Source of the DNA: a virus
Direction: 5' to 3' (one strand)
Length of the DNA stretch: 25,054 bases
Virus record (IMG/VR): IMGVR_UViG_3300006334_000060
Location: 1-25,054 of that record
Shown: positions 1-7,870 of the stretch, in pieces
Numbering within the stretch: the first letter of the stretch is position 1
How the letters are laid out: each line of letters opens with the position of its first letter
Position numbers and translations under genes: made by a program
Notes under the pieces: generated by a model
Seen by the model: only the letters and a program-made list of their open reading frames with translations
Told to the model about the DNA's origin: nothing
Databases searched by the model: none

Positions 1-866
1 ACTTAAACAAATTGCTAAATACTGATATGGATTATGTTATTGCATCTGATACAGATTCAATCTATGTTACATTTGATGCATTGATTGAAAAGGTAAACCC
101 AAAGAACCCAATCGACTTTTTAGATACGATTGCAAAGGAAAAGATTGAACCATTTATCGACAAGTCTTACAAACAACTTGCTGACTATGTTTCTGCATAT
201 GACCAGAAGATGTTTATGAAACGTGAGGTGATTGCAGACAAAGGTATCTGGACTGCAAAGAAGAGATATATCCTCAATGCGTGGGATGTTGAAGGTGTTC
301 GATATAAAGAACCATCCCTCAAGATTATGGGCATCGAAGCAGTTAAGTCATCAACGCCTGCACCATGTCGTGAGAAGATTAAGGAAGCACTGAAGATTAT
401 TATGTCTGGTGATGAAAAAGAACTTAACGATTTCATACAGGATTTTCGTAAAGAGTTTACTAGTTTGCCAGTTGAGGATATTGCATTCCCTCGTTCAGTT
501 AACGGACTTAGTAAGTTTCGTAACAGCGCTTCTATATATCGTAAAGGATGTCCAATGCATATCAAGGGAAGTCTGGTTTACAATCATATGATTAACGAAA
601 AACAATTAACACACAAATACCCAGCTATACAAGATGGAGACAAGATTCGATTTATCCAGTTGCGTCAACCTAATCCACTTGGTGTAAACGTAATCTCATT
701 TATTACGAAAGTTCCAAAAGAACTTGACATTCACAAGTATATCGACTATGATACACAATATGAAAAGGCATTTGTTGAACCATTGACTTTTATTACAGAT
801 AACATTCAGTGGAATATTGACCGTTCATATGGCACACAAACATCCTTGGAGGCATTCTTTTCGTGA
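1..866 (+). CDS. 43: DNA polymerase, family B (T4 gp43-like), C-terminal part
   Basis: The gene is open from the left edge (codons begin at base 3), so only about the last 287 residues are seen. The replicative polymerase extends phage DNA in the replisome. Motif C is clear as SDTDSIYV near the window start (T4 has GDTDSVYV), supplying the catalytic aspartates; the palm/thumb stretch with WTAKKRYILN and KIMGIE...SSTP follows, matching T4 gp43 order. The last residues TSLEAFFS resemble the C-terminal clamp-binding tail by which T4-type polymerases bind the gp45 clamp. The TTG at base 12 is not the real start: the three codons before it (LNK) continue the alignment to T4. The stop overlaps the GTG start of the next gene (GTGA), so the two are translationally coupled. 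Identification is by family motifs; certainty is high. Confidence 0.96.
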   Translation, partial: LNKLLNTDMDYVIASDTDSIYVTFDALIEKVNPKNPIDFLDTIAKEKIEPFIDKSYKQLADYVSAYDQKMFMKREVIADKGIWTAKKRYILNAWDVEGVRYKEPSLKIMGIEAVKSSTPAPCREKIKEALKIIMSGDEKELNDFIQDFRKEFTSLPVEDIAFPRSVNGLSKFRNSASIYRKGCPMHIKGSLVYNHMINEKQLTHKYPAIQDGDKIRFIQLRQPNPLGVNVISFITKVPKELDIHKYIDYDTQYEKAFVEPLTFITDNIQWNIDRSYGTQTSLEAFFS

Positions 867-1975
867 AGTTGGAGAGACAAGAGGCATTCGATGTAGCACA
901 TAAGTTGATTATGTACTTCAACGATTTCAAAAGAATTGACGATTACTTTCGTTCTCGCAAGATTGAACGTGTAAAGGATATTCCTACACCTCTGCCTGGC
1001 TTTGGTCTAGAGGATGATATGTTTCAAAATTATGATATGCACCCAGAGGACATGAACTTCAAAGTCGTGCAGATGCAAGGTAAGACCTTTGACACAATGT
1101 TAGAAAAGGTTGCATCTTTTAGTCCAGATGAAAATCCAGGCAAGACTTTGAAACTTGTTGTTATGGAAACAACTACTGATACCGTGGTTGGATTTATTCG
1201 TTTTGGGTCACCACTAATTAATTCTAAACCAAGAAACGATTATCTTGGTGGTGTGCCTGACTTAGATATCTTTAACAAGCGTGCAATCATGGGATTTAAT
1301 ATTGTTCCTGTGCAACCGTTTGGTTACAACTATCTTGGTGGTAAACTTCTTGCTGCTATCTGTTGTTCTCATGATAGTCGTAGAATGTTGAACAAAAAAT
1401 ATAATACAGAGTTTTGTTTGTTTGAAACGACTTCATTATACGGCAATATCAAAGGTGCTAGTATGTATGATGGTATGCGTCCTTATTTGAGATACAAGGG
1501 TGATACACAATCTAAGTTCTTGTTGACACTTGGTGAAGAGATATATTTTGAATTGCGTGATTGGTTTGAAGAAAGAAACGATGGTGAACCGCTTATTCAC
1601 AAAGGTGCATCTAGTAGAAAACTGAAGTATCAAACTAAAATGGTCGGTATCATCAAACAGAATTTAAAAGAGTACAACCAAGAAGCATACGATATCTTTT
1701 GTAAAAAGATGGAAGATGCAAGTGGTGTTACTACACAAAAGAGATTCTATATGTCAGAATATGGATACTCAAATACAAAAGATGTATTATTGGGTAAGAC
1801 GGATACCTTGACAAAAGCAGAAAATTATGATAGATTTGAACTTGATGCTGTAATTGCATGGTGGAAAAAACTTGCTACCAAGCGTTACAATAAGATGATT
1901 GCAGAAGGAAAGGTTCGTAAAGAACTTGAGGTGTGGAATAAAAATACGATGGCTAAAATTGATATTATCAGATAA
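863..1975 (+). CDS. DruA-like / DUF4338-like protein (tentative)
   Basis: A 370-residue protein beginning with GTG, overlapping the polymerase stop by 4 bases. The middle carries a block resembling the DUF4338 family, whose best-known member is DruA of the Druantia defence system: VVGFIRFGSP, then IMGFNIVPVQPFGYN, YLGGKLLAAICC and EFCLFETTSLYGN. The layout (short strand, Gly-Ser-Pro turn, conserved hydrophobic strand, helix, then an (L)xET segment) is what suggests the family. The molecular function of DUF4338 is not settled. The C-terminus is Lys-rich and helical (WWKKLATKRYNKMI). Placement straight after polymerase suggests early expression from the replication operon. Alternatives are a GNAT-like fold or a marine-phage-specific family of unknown function. 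I am confident that it is a gene and only moderately confident of the family. Confidence 0.85.
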   Translation: MKLERQEAFDVAHKLIMYFNDFKRIDDYFRSRKIERVKDIPTPLPGFGLEDDMFQNYDMHPEDMNFKVVQMQGKTFDTMLEKVASFSPDENPGKTLKLVVMETTTDTVVGFIRFGSPLINSKPRNDYLGGVPDLDIFNKRAIMGFNIVPVQPFGYNYLGGKLLAAICCSHDSRRMLNKKYNTEFCLFETTSLYGNIKGASMYDGMRPYLRYKGDTQSKFLLTLGEEIYFELRDWFEERNDGEPLIHKGASSRKLKYQTKMVGIIKQNLKEYNQEAYDIFCKKMEDASGVTTQKRFYMSEYGYSNTKDVLLGKTDTLTKAENYDRFELDAVIAWWKKLATKRYNKMIAEGKVRKELEVWNKNTMAKIDIIR

Positions 1976-1981
1976 AACATC

Positions 1982-2010
1982 TTGACATTGTTCTTAGAAC
2001 ATGGTACATT
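1982..2010 (+). promoter_or_regulatory. Sigma70-type promoter before the ParB/nuclease gene
   Basis: A perfect -35 hexamer TTGACA (1982-1987) is followed by a 17-base spacer and TACATT (2005-2010, 4 of 6 matches to TATAAT). It sits in the 68-base gap between two genes, 34 bases before the ATG at 2044. The same arrangement, TTGACA-N17-TACAGT, occurs before mazG at 4615. A TATAAATC at 2014-2021 overlaps the likely transcription start and could serve as an alternative -10 or a degenerate late element. Confidence 0.7.
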
Positions 2011-2043
2011 GTGTATAAATCAACTAATCAATACGAGGATATT

Positions 2044-3273
2044 ATGAGAGAAATTGAAGTAAAAGTTATTGACGGTAAGACTTGTGTTAAGGCAAAAGAC
2101 TTAACACCAAATCCTACAAATGAAAGTATCTATGACCAATCAGCAGCGAAAGATATTGGTCAATCAATGAGAAAGAGAGTTAAAGCTGGTAAGATTGCAA
2201 ATATGCAACCAGTAACCTATTGGCCTTGTGGAATGATTGATATAGGTCATACAAGAACTTTTGCTGCTATAGAAGAAGATATTGAATATATCTGGGCAAT
2301 TCCTAGTGATGCACCACCACCAGATTCATCTGCTCCATATGATGAAATAACACATACCATAGATGGTAATATTGTTAGAAAAAAGGTATGGAGCGTATTA
2401 CTTGGCGAATTTCAAGCATTAAAAGATGCATATAAAGAACAATATGGTCTTGATATGCCGACTATTGAGAGAGATGCTGTTTTAAAAAGAATTGGACTAA
2501 CAAAAAAGTATTGCAGATATCTGGAAGAAATCATGCACTATGAACCAGAACTGATGCAAGTTGTTGATAATGGTGGTAGTGTTGAACATACTTGGAAACT
2601 TGCTACTGGTCAGTTAGGTGCAAATGTAACTCCTGCTAAAAAAAATGGAATGAATCTCGCTTCATTGTTTTCTGATACAAGAGTGCAAAGTAAATTGGTT
2701 GGTAAAGCAATAAAATATGCACAAGATATTAGAGATTTGTCAATGAAGTTTAAAGACTTTGAGATATCTCCTTTTGGTAATAATGAATGTGGAAAATGGG
2801 AGTCTGGTGCTTTTACGGGCATATTAAGTCATACCTTTATGAGTGTCGCCGCTGGTTGTCTTAAAGAGATGGGTTATAATGTAAGAACTGCATCTGGTCA
2901 TAAAGATGACCCAGATATCTATTTTATTGATGATGATGAAAAGATTGAAGTTAAATGCACACAATTTAATGGTCATGGTGCTGCTACTAAATGGAGTGGT
3001 GGTAAAAATGTCAGAGAGGGTAAATATATTCTAGTTGCACATGATGTTGACTTTGAAAATATCTTTGTTGCCTTTTCTTCTTTAGATGTTAATGATTGGG
3101 GCAATCCAGATATTAACAATAAAAAAACTATGAAACTGAGTGATTGGTACACAAACCATAAAGATGATAAAGATTTACAAATCTGGAAAGGTAATGTGCA
3201 GATTATAAAAACTAATAAAATAAAAGAGGGACAAGTACAAATGAGTTTGTCGCCAGTCAATGAACCTCTTTGA
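2044..3273 (+). CDS. ParB-like domain fused to PD-(D/E)xK nuclease domain
   Basis: A 409-residue protein. The ATG at 2044 is chosen because GAGG (2035-2038) lies 5 bases upstream; a GTG at 2011 would fall on the promoter. Residues 1-90 resemble a ParB/Srx-type domain: a KDLTPNP entry, QPVTYWP strand and IDIGHTRTFAA (residues 66-76), where ParB proteins have a G-x-x-R box. Residues about 139-190 look like a KorB-type helix-turn-helix (IERDAVLKRIGLTKKYCRYL). The C-terminal part has the order expected for PD-(D/E)xK nucleases: helix, GYNVRTASG, DPDIYF (Asp-Pro-Asp near 289-291) and IEVKCT (Glu302-x-Lys304). Inference: a sequence-guided DNA nuclease, possibly for host DNA degradation or phage exclusion. 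It overlaps the glycosyltransferase gene by 14 bases, suggesting co-expression. The fusion is seen directly; the role is inferred. Confidence 0.88.
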   Translation: MREIEVKVIDGKTCVKAKDLTPNPTNESIYDQSAAKDIGQSMRKRVKAGKIANMQPVTYWPCGMIDIGHTRTFAAIEEDIEYIWAIPSDAPPPDSSAPYDEITHTIDGNIVRKKVWSVLLGEFQALKDAYKEQYGLDMPTIERDAVLKRIGLTKKYCRYLEEIMHYEPELMQVVDNGGSVEHTWKLATGQLGANVTPAKKNGMNLASLFSDTRVQSKLVGKAIKYAQDIRDLSMKFKDFEISPFGNNECGKWESGAFTGILSHTFMSVAAGCLKEMGYNVRTASGHKDDPDIYFIDDDEKIEVKCTQFNGHGAATKWSGGKNVREGKYILVAHDVDFENIFVAFSSLDVNDWGNPDINNKKTMKLSDWYTNHKDDKDLQIWKGNVQIIKTNKIKEGQVQMSLSPVNEPL

Positions 3274-4603
3274 TATAGGAAAAGAAATAAAACACCAGAA
3301 CACAGTTCGTGTTCTGGTTTATCCTAACATAACATTCCAAAAAGACTTGGAAAAAGATAGTTATATTCAAGTAATCAAGAAACAGATAAAACTGTTGAAT
3401 GAGATTCGTGATGACTTGTGGTTCTATCTGATACTTCCTAAACCAGTGCCATCGTTACAGTTTGACAACGTAACGCAGATGTACATTGACCTACCTACAT
3501 ATCCGCCAACCATGCGTTCACATTTTGATGTATCTAAATTGCAAAAGATGCTTGGTGAAAAACTTGATTTTGATTTGGTAATGTGTCACTTACCAGAACA
3601 CGCACACGCTTTGAAGAATACTTTGTATAATGTCACGCACCATGTTCCACCATTTTTTGGATATTCACACTGGTTTGATGTTGAACAAATTGTTTCATGG
3701 CCTAAAGATAGTTTTCTTCAGAATATGACAGGTCTTCTAGAATATGACAGATGTTATCTGAATACACAACACCAGAAAGATTTGGTAATTGAACAAGCAG
3801 AGGATACCTTCAACCACATTACAATCGAAAGGTTGAGAAATATTCTTATGCCTCAACACTTAGGAGTTGATAAAAGTGATGTTGTGTCAGATATAAATTA
3901 TGAACCAGAAAAGATTATTGTATTTAATCATAGACCAGATACTTATAAACACTTCAAAGAATTTATTGCTGTGTGTGATAAGTTGTGGGAGATGCGACAA
4001 GATTTTAAAGTCTGGATTCCGCTTTTGGAAAAACCCAATCGTGATTATGTTATCACAACAAAAGGTGATAAGGATTGGTACTATAAACAATTACAAAAGT
4101 GTTATGTTGGGTTTTCGCCCAAACAGAAGTATGGTGGTTGGTCAGTAGCAACAACAGACGGTATGATGAACGGTGTTCCTTATATCATGTATGATGCTGG
4201 TTACTATCATGAATTATATGAACAGGGTGATTTCTTTGAAGATGACGATGATGCTTTTATGTTGTTGAACACATATCTAAATGACCCAGACTATAGAAAT
4301 GAAGAGGCATCTAAAGCATTGGATTGGGTTGGTACTAGACTTGTGTACAAAGATGAGGTGGTTAATATGAATCAATATATGGATGACTTACTTGCAGACC
4401 AGAAAGTTATGGGTGACAGCGATAAGTTTAACGAGATTGTTCACTACATTCGTAAAAGAGGTTCAGTCACGAAGGTTGAGTTGATGGAGTGGTTGAATTG
4501 GGGTAGAGGTATAAAGTGGTCACCATATCGCCGTGCGTTGATGGAACATCCGAATATATATGATGTAAACGATGGTGAACCAAAGTATTGTTGGAAAGAA
4601 TAA
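3260..4603 (+). CDS. GT-B glycosyltransferase with C-terminal winged-helix-like tail
   Basis: A 447-residue protein whose ATG lies inside the end of the preceding nuclease gene. Two Rossmann-like halves are visible. The N-terminal half begins VRVLVYPNI, and the second begins near residue 218 (KIIVFNHRPDTYKHF). The sugar-nucleotide-binding end of a GT-B enzyme is seen at residues 282-311: YVGFSPKQKYGGWSVATTDG then MNGVPYIMYD. After a helical linker, residues about 388-447 (FNEIVHYIRKRGSVTKVEL, WLNWGRGIKWSPYR, ...) look like a winged helix, which could bind DNA. The family transfers sugars from nucleotide donors. The tail and the nuclease neighbour make DNA-base glycosylation a reasonable inference, in the manner of T4 glucosyltransferases, but no hydroxymethylase is in the window. 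Glycosylation of a protein or a surface glycan remains possible. Confidence 0.88.
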   Translation: MNLFDIGKEIKHQNTVRVLVYPNITFQKDLEKDSYIQVIKKQIKLLNEIRDDLWFYLILPKPVPSLQFDNVTQMYIDLPTYPPTMRSHFDVSKLQKMLGEKLDFDLVMCHLPEHAHALKNTLYNVTHHVPPFFGYSHWFDVEQIVSWPKDSFLQNMTGLLEYDRCYLNTQHQKDLVIEQAEDTFNHITIERLRNILMPQHLGVDKSDVVSDINYEPEKIIVFNHRPDTYKHFKEFIAVCDKLWEMRQDFKVWIPLLEKPNRDYVITTKGDKDWYYKQLQKCYVGFSPKQKYGGWSVATTDGMMNGVPYIMYDAGYYHELYEQGDFFEDDDDAFMLLNTYLNDPDYRNEEASKALDWVGTRLVYKDEVVNMNQYMDDLLADQKVMGDSDKFNEIVHYIRKRGSVTKVELMEWLNWGRGIKWSPYRRALMEHPNIYDVNDGEPKYCWKE

Positions 4604-4614
4604 AAATTTATATC

Positions 4615-4643
4615 TTGACAAACCATACAATATTTGATACAGT
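4615..4643 (+). promoter_or_regulatory. Sigma70-type promoter before mazG-uvsX
   Basis: TTGACA (4615-4620), a 17-base spacer and TACAGT (4638-4643, 4 of 6) lie in the 63-base gap before mazG. The ATG at 4667 follows AAGGA (4655-4659). The -35, spacing and unusual TACA-type -10 match the promoter at 1982, suggesting a shared early class read by host sigma70-type polymerase. Confidence 0.7.
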
Positions 4644-4666
4644 ATATGAAATATAAGGAAAATGCG

Positions 4667-5068
4667 ATGACTGTAGATTTTAACAAATACACAGATTTCG
4701 TTGATAAAGTCACAAGTCAAGCATCTAAGGATGCTGAGTACTTTGTCGAGTCATGCGAAATTATTGAAGAACAAGGTGTATCACCAGAACGTATTCTCAC
4801 TGCTGCAATTGGTATCAATGCAGAAGGGGGTGAGTTTGCAGAGATTGTGAAGAAGGCTTTCTTCCAAGGAAAACCAATGGATGAAGATGCACAATATCAT
4901 ATGAAACGTGAACTTGGTGATATTATGTGGTACATTGCACAAGCTTGTATCGCACTAGGTATTACTATGGATGATGTGATTGAAACAAATATCGAAAAGT
5001 TAGAGTCAAGATACCCAGGCGGTTTTGATGCATATCTTTCCGAAAATCGAAAGGATGGTGATATATAA
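4667..5068 (+). CDS. mazG: MazG-like nucleotide pyrophosphohydrolase
   Basis: A 133-residue protein. The ATG at 4667 is preferred to the upstream in-frame TTG at 4634 because AAGGA lies 7 bases before it and the TTG would overlap the promoter. The metal-binding signature of MazG/all-alpha NTP pyrophosphatases is visible: EGGEFAE (residues 53-59, Glu53/56/59) and RELGDIMWY (81-89, Glu82 and Asp85). The family hydrolyses (d)NTPs to monophosphates and pyrophosphate. Phage MazG proteins are common in marine T4-like phages and have been linked to nucleotide-pool or alarmone control, though substrate varies. The next gene, uvsX, starts two bases after its stop, so both are probably made from the promoter at 4615. 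Confidence 0.93.
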   Translation: MTVDFNKYTDFVDKVTSQASKDAEYFVESCEIIEEQGVSPERILTAAIGINAEGGEFAEIVKKAFFQGKPMDEDAQYHMKRELGDIMWYIAQACIALGITMDDVIETNIEKLESRYPGGFDAYLSENRKDGDI

Positions 5069-5070
5069 CT

Positions 5071-6117
5071 ATGGACTTTTTGAAAAATATTGCGAAGACG
5101 GCAGGCAATGAATATGCCGCACTCGTATCTGAAGGTGTAGAAGCAGGAGATGTTGATTCATTTATCGACACTGGTTCTTACATCTTTAATGCGTTATTGA
5201 GTGGGTCAATCTATGGTGGGTTGCCTGCAAACAAGATTACCGCTGTTGCTGGTGAAAGTGCAACAGGTAAAACATTTTTTGTAATGGGAATGGTGAAGTC
5301 GTTCTTGGATGCAAATCCAAACGCTGGTGTCCTGTACTTTGAATCAGAAAGTGCAATCACCAAACAGATGGTTATTGACAGAGGTATTGACCCCAACAGA
5401 ATGGTTATCTTACCTGTCACAACTGTGCAAGAATTTAGAACACAAGCAATTCGTGTACTGGATGATTACCTAAAACAAGATGAAGCAGATAGACAACCTA
5501 TCATGTTGTGTCTTGATTCACTTGGTATGTTATCAACTACAAAAGAGGTTGATGATACTGCCGAAGGTAAAGAAACAAGAGACATGACACGAGCACAAGT
5601 TCTAAAAGCTGCATTCAGAGTCCTCACTCTGAAACTTGGTAAAGCAAAAGTACCAATGATTGTCACTAACCACACATATGATGTTGTAGGTTCTATGTTC
5701 CCTACAAAAGAAATGGGTGGTGGTTCTGGTCTTAAATATGCTGCGTCCTCTATCGTATATCTTTCAAAGAAAAAAGAGAAAGACGGTACAGAGGTTGTAG
5801 GTAATATCATTCACTGCAAGAATCAGAAGTCACGTTTGACTATCGAAAACAAGATGGTCGATGTTCGTCTGATGTATGAACGTGGTCTTGATAGATATTA
5901 TGGTCTACTAGAACTTGCACTCAAATACGGTATCTTCAAATCAGTATCCACTCGCATTGAACTACCAGATGGCACAAAGACATTTGGTAAGACAATTAAC
6001 AATGACCCAGAAAAATTCTTTACTGAGGAAGTCATGAAACAACTTGATGAAGTTGCTCAAAAAGAATTTAAATATGGTAATCAAGAAGTGGAAAATGACA
6101 ATGAAGAAGATGCCTGA
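5071..6117 (+). CDS. uvsX: UvsX recombinase (RecA-like)
   Basis: A 348-residue RecA-family strand-exchange protein used in T4-type recombination-dependent replication and repair. Walker A is GESATGKT (residues 61-68), with the RecA-like ESES catalytic Glu region at 91-94 and Walker B IMLCLDS (144-150). VTNH follows, then [12 protein letters not shown], which resembles the disordered DNA-binding loop region of UvsX. The C-terminus is acidic ([10 protein letters not shown]), as in RecA and UvsX tails. Length is slightly below T4 UvsX (about 390). It starts two bases after mazG, and its last codons overlap the start of the first oxygenase gene. Identification is high-certainty. Confidence 0.96.
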   Translation: MDFLKNIAKTAGNEYAALVSEGVEAGDVDSFIDTGSYIFNALLSGSIYGGLPANKITAVAGESATGKTFFVMGMVKSFLDANPNAGVLYFESESAITKQMVIDRGIDPNRMVILPVTTVQEFRTQAIRVLDDYLKQDEADRQPIMLCLDSLGMLSTTKEVDDTAEGKETRDMTRAQVLKAAFRVLTLKLGKAKVPMIVTNHTYDVVGSMFPTKEMGGGSGLKYAASSIVYLSKKKEKDGTEVVGNIIHCKNQKSRLTIENKMVDVRLMYERGLDRYYGLLELALKYGIFKSVSTRIELPDGTKTFGKTINNDPEKFFTEEVMKQLDEVAQKEFKYGNQEVENDNEEDA

Positions 6118-6682
6118 CTTCATTGAAGTATATGACAATGCTATAACATCAAAAGACTGTAAAAATGTTATCAAGGATTTTGAAAGTAATCCAGATAGAC
6201 ATGATACCAGAGTTCATGTAAAAGGAAGAGAATGCACCACAGTTTACAGAGCATTTAATAATACTCAAGACCAAAAAACAAACGAAATAGTATTGGGTGG
6301 ATTGAAAAAACCAATAGACGATTATGTGAGAACGCATAGTCGTTTAATAAATGATGTCGCACCCATGATGCCATTTTTTGGTTACAATGTTCAAAAATAT
6401 ACACCAGGCGAAGCATATCATAAGTCACACTGTGAAAACGATGGTGTGGCGTTTCAACGTATTTTAGCATGGATGTTTTACCTAAACACGGTTGAGGATG
6501 AGGGTGGCACATACTTTGAACAGTATGATAAAACAGTAAACGCAACTAGAGGAAGATGCGTTGTTTGGCCTGCATATTGGACACACTTTCATAATGGGAT
6601 TGCTAGTAAAACAGAAACAAAATATATAATAACTGGTTGGATGGTGTTCAGACATTTGATGGAGAATAATAATGCAGTTTGA
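6101..6682 (+). CDS. 2OG-Fe(II) oxygenase, HxE type (prolyl-4-hydroxylase superfamily)
   Basis: A 193-residue protein with the double-stranded beta-helix pattern of phage 2-oxoglutarate/Fe(II) dioxygenases: [15 protein letters not shown], then an LAWMFYLN strand, [25 protein letters not shown] and ETKYIITGW. Probable metal ligands are His110, Glu112 and His164 (MKK numbering), with Lys174 binding 2-oxoglutarate. An HxE instead of HxD triad fits a subgroup common in marine T4-like phages. The start is ATG 6101, or 6110 (MPDFIEV); an ATG at 6044 would add a long overlap with uvsX of unrelated Lys-rich sequence. Substrate is unknown: protein Pro/Lys/Asn or nucleic acid are all possible. It overlaps the second oxygenase by 11 bases. 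Confidence 0.9.
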   Translation: MKKMPDFIEVYDNAITSKDCKNVIKDFESNPDRHDTRVHVKGRECTTVYRAFNNTQDQKTNEIVLGGLKKPIDDYVRTHSRLINDVAPMMPFFGYNVQKYTPGEAYHKSHCENDGVAFQRILAWMFYLNTVEDEGGTYFEQYDKTVNATRGRCVVWPAYWTHFHNGIASKTETKYIITGWMVFRHLMENNNAV

Positions 6683-7238
6683 AAGTTTGAATGAAAACTA
6701 TATTCGTACATATGATGATATCATAACAAAAGACTTGTGCGATGAACTCATTTCAGAATTTGAAAGAAACGAAGTCCAGTTTGATAAACAAGTATTAAAA
6801 GACCATCGTTCTTTCACACAAGTTGCCTTACAACAACACCCAAACTGGAAACCATATGCAGACGAACTGCAAGGCGTTTTTAATAAATGTGTTTGGAGAT
6901 ATATGCAAGATTGTGATGTAACTGATAAGATGTTTCCACCACAATATGCATATGAAATGTATCGTATGAAAAGATACGAACCAAATGGTGTTGATGAATT
7001 TCATGACCATGTAGATGTCGGTAATCACGAATCTGCAAAACGGTTCTTGGTATTTTTTTTATATCTTAATGAACCACAGGGTGGTGAAACAGATTTCCCC
7101 CAAAGAGGCATTTCTGTGACACCAAAGGCTGGTCGGTTGTTGATGTTCCCACCAATGTGGACACATCTTCATGCTGGTCGAAAAGTAACAGGTGATACTT
7201 CTAAATATATCGTTGGAAGTTACCTACATTATATCTAA
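6672..7238 (+). CDS. 2OG-Fe(II) oxygenase, HxD type (prolyl-4-hydroxylase superfamily)
   Basis: A 188-residue paralogue-like neighbour of the previous oxygenase. Visible features are EFHDHVDVG (His113-x-Asp115 or the overlapping HDH), a VFFLYLN strand, QGGETDFP, AGRLLMFPPMWTHLHAGR (His167) and TSKYIVGSYLHY (Lys178). This is the standard HxD...H...K set of Fe(II)/2-oxoglutarate hydroxylases. The two proteins share architecture but little linear identity, so they are probably old duplicates or independent acquisitions. Role and substrate are unknown; placement between uvsX and gp41 suggests expression with replication genes. The stop is followed at once by AAGGAG for the next gene. Confidence 0.92.
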   Translation: MQFESLNENYIRTYDDIITKDLCDELISEFERNEVQFDKQVLKDHRSFTQVALQQHPNWKPYADELQGVFNKCVWRYMQDCDVTDKMFPPQYAYEMYRMKRYEPNGVDEFHDHVDVGNHESAKRFLVFFLYLNEPQGGETDFPQRGISVTPKAGRLLMFPPMWTHLHAGRKVTGDTSKYIVGSYLHYI

Positions 7239-7250
7239 GGAGAAATGATT

Positions 7251-7544
7251 ATGAAGGGCAAAATAGTATCCCTTGTGACACTTGCTGGTGAATACATCGG
7301 CAAATATATGCACGAAAATAACGGAAACATTACACTTGAAAATCCAAGAATGTTAATTAATACCCCAGATGGTAAAGTAGGATTTGCAAGAGGTATTTGT
7401 ATGACAGGGCAAGAGAATCCAAAAACTGGTATGTTCTATGCCGGTGGAGTTGTTATCTTAACAGAATCAAATGAACAATTCAAGTCTGCTTACATTGAAG
7501 CAACAACAGGAATTGCAACACCACAAAAAGGACTTATCCTCTAA
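7251..7544 (+). CDS. Sm-like (LSm/Hfq-fold) protein
   Basis: A 97-residue protein. ATG 7251 is chosen over 7245 because AAGGAG at 7237-7242 gives an 8-base spacing to 7251 and only 2 to 7245. Residues 4-34 read as a Sm1 motif: IVSLVTLAGEYIGKY, then ITLENPRMLI. Residues 58-85 hold a Sm2-like part, GMFYAGGVVILTESN. From memory, an Sm-like protein of this size and probable cyanophage origin has been solved from marine metagenomic sequence, and this looks like that family. Sm proteins form rings that bind RNA, so a role in RNA handling during infection is inferred. The last base of its stop is the first base of the next ATG (TAATG). Confidence 0.85.
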   Translation: MKGKIVSLVTLAGEYIGKYMHENNGNITLENPRMLINTPDGKVGFARGICMTGQENPKTGMFYAGGVVILTESNEQFKSAYIEATTGIATPQKGLIL

Positions 7545-7870
7545 TGAAGGACATGAGTGAATATTTTAAGTATGTCGAAAACAAAGACCAGAAGTGGACA
7601 GGTATTGGACTGACCTCAAAGGCAGGAAAGTACGAAGGTGTTGTCTACAGGTATGGTAAAGTCAGTATTTCAGAAGACAAAGAATTTGACAAAGCCACTT
7701 TACATTTTGAATGGGATATGTTAGATTCTAATGACTTACCAAAAGAGTTTTTTGGTGATGATTTTTTTGAACTTGCTGGTGATATTTTACATTTTATTAT
7801 GGACGAACAATTAAACGAGGGTGCATTACAATATGTCGATACAGACGATAGAGAGAACAACATTAACTAA
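7544..7870 (+). CDS. Conserved-looking hypothetical protein, acidic
   Basis: A 108-residue protein that I do not recognise. It begins KDMSEYFKYVENKDQKW; the start could also be ATG 7553. It has an alpha/beta look, with a strand-rich N-terminal half (VVYRYGKVSIS, ATLHFEWDML) and an acidic helical C-terminal half (FFELAGDILHFIMDEQ). It is coupled by a one-base overlap to the Sm-like gene and overlaps the helicase gene by 38 bases, so it belongs to the replication operon. No catalytic motif, signal or membrane segment is seen. Confidence 0.82.
   Translation: MKDMSEYFKYVENKDQKWTGIGLTSKAGKYEGVVYRYGKVSISEDKEFDKATLHFEWDMLDSNDLPKEFFGDDFFELAGDILHFIMDEQLNEGALQYVDTDDRENNIN

Noticed and set aside
2014-2021. 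TATAAATC as a T4 late promoter
   Set aside because: Seven of eight bases match, but it lies just downstream of a good TTGACA-N17-TACATT promoter in the replication region, so it is more likely part of the initial transcribed region.
6044-6100. Upstream ATG for the first oxygenase
   Set aside because: The extra residues are a Lys/Met-rich antisense-like read of the uvsX tail and do not belong to the oxygenase fold; ATG 6101 or 6110 is better.
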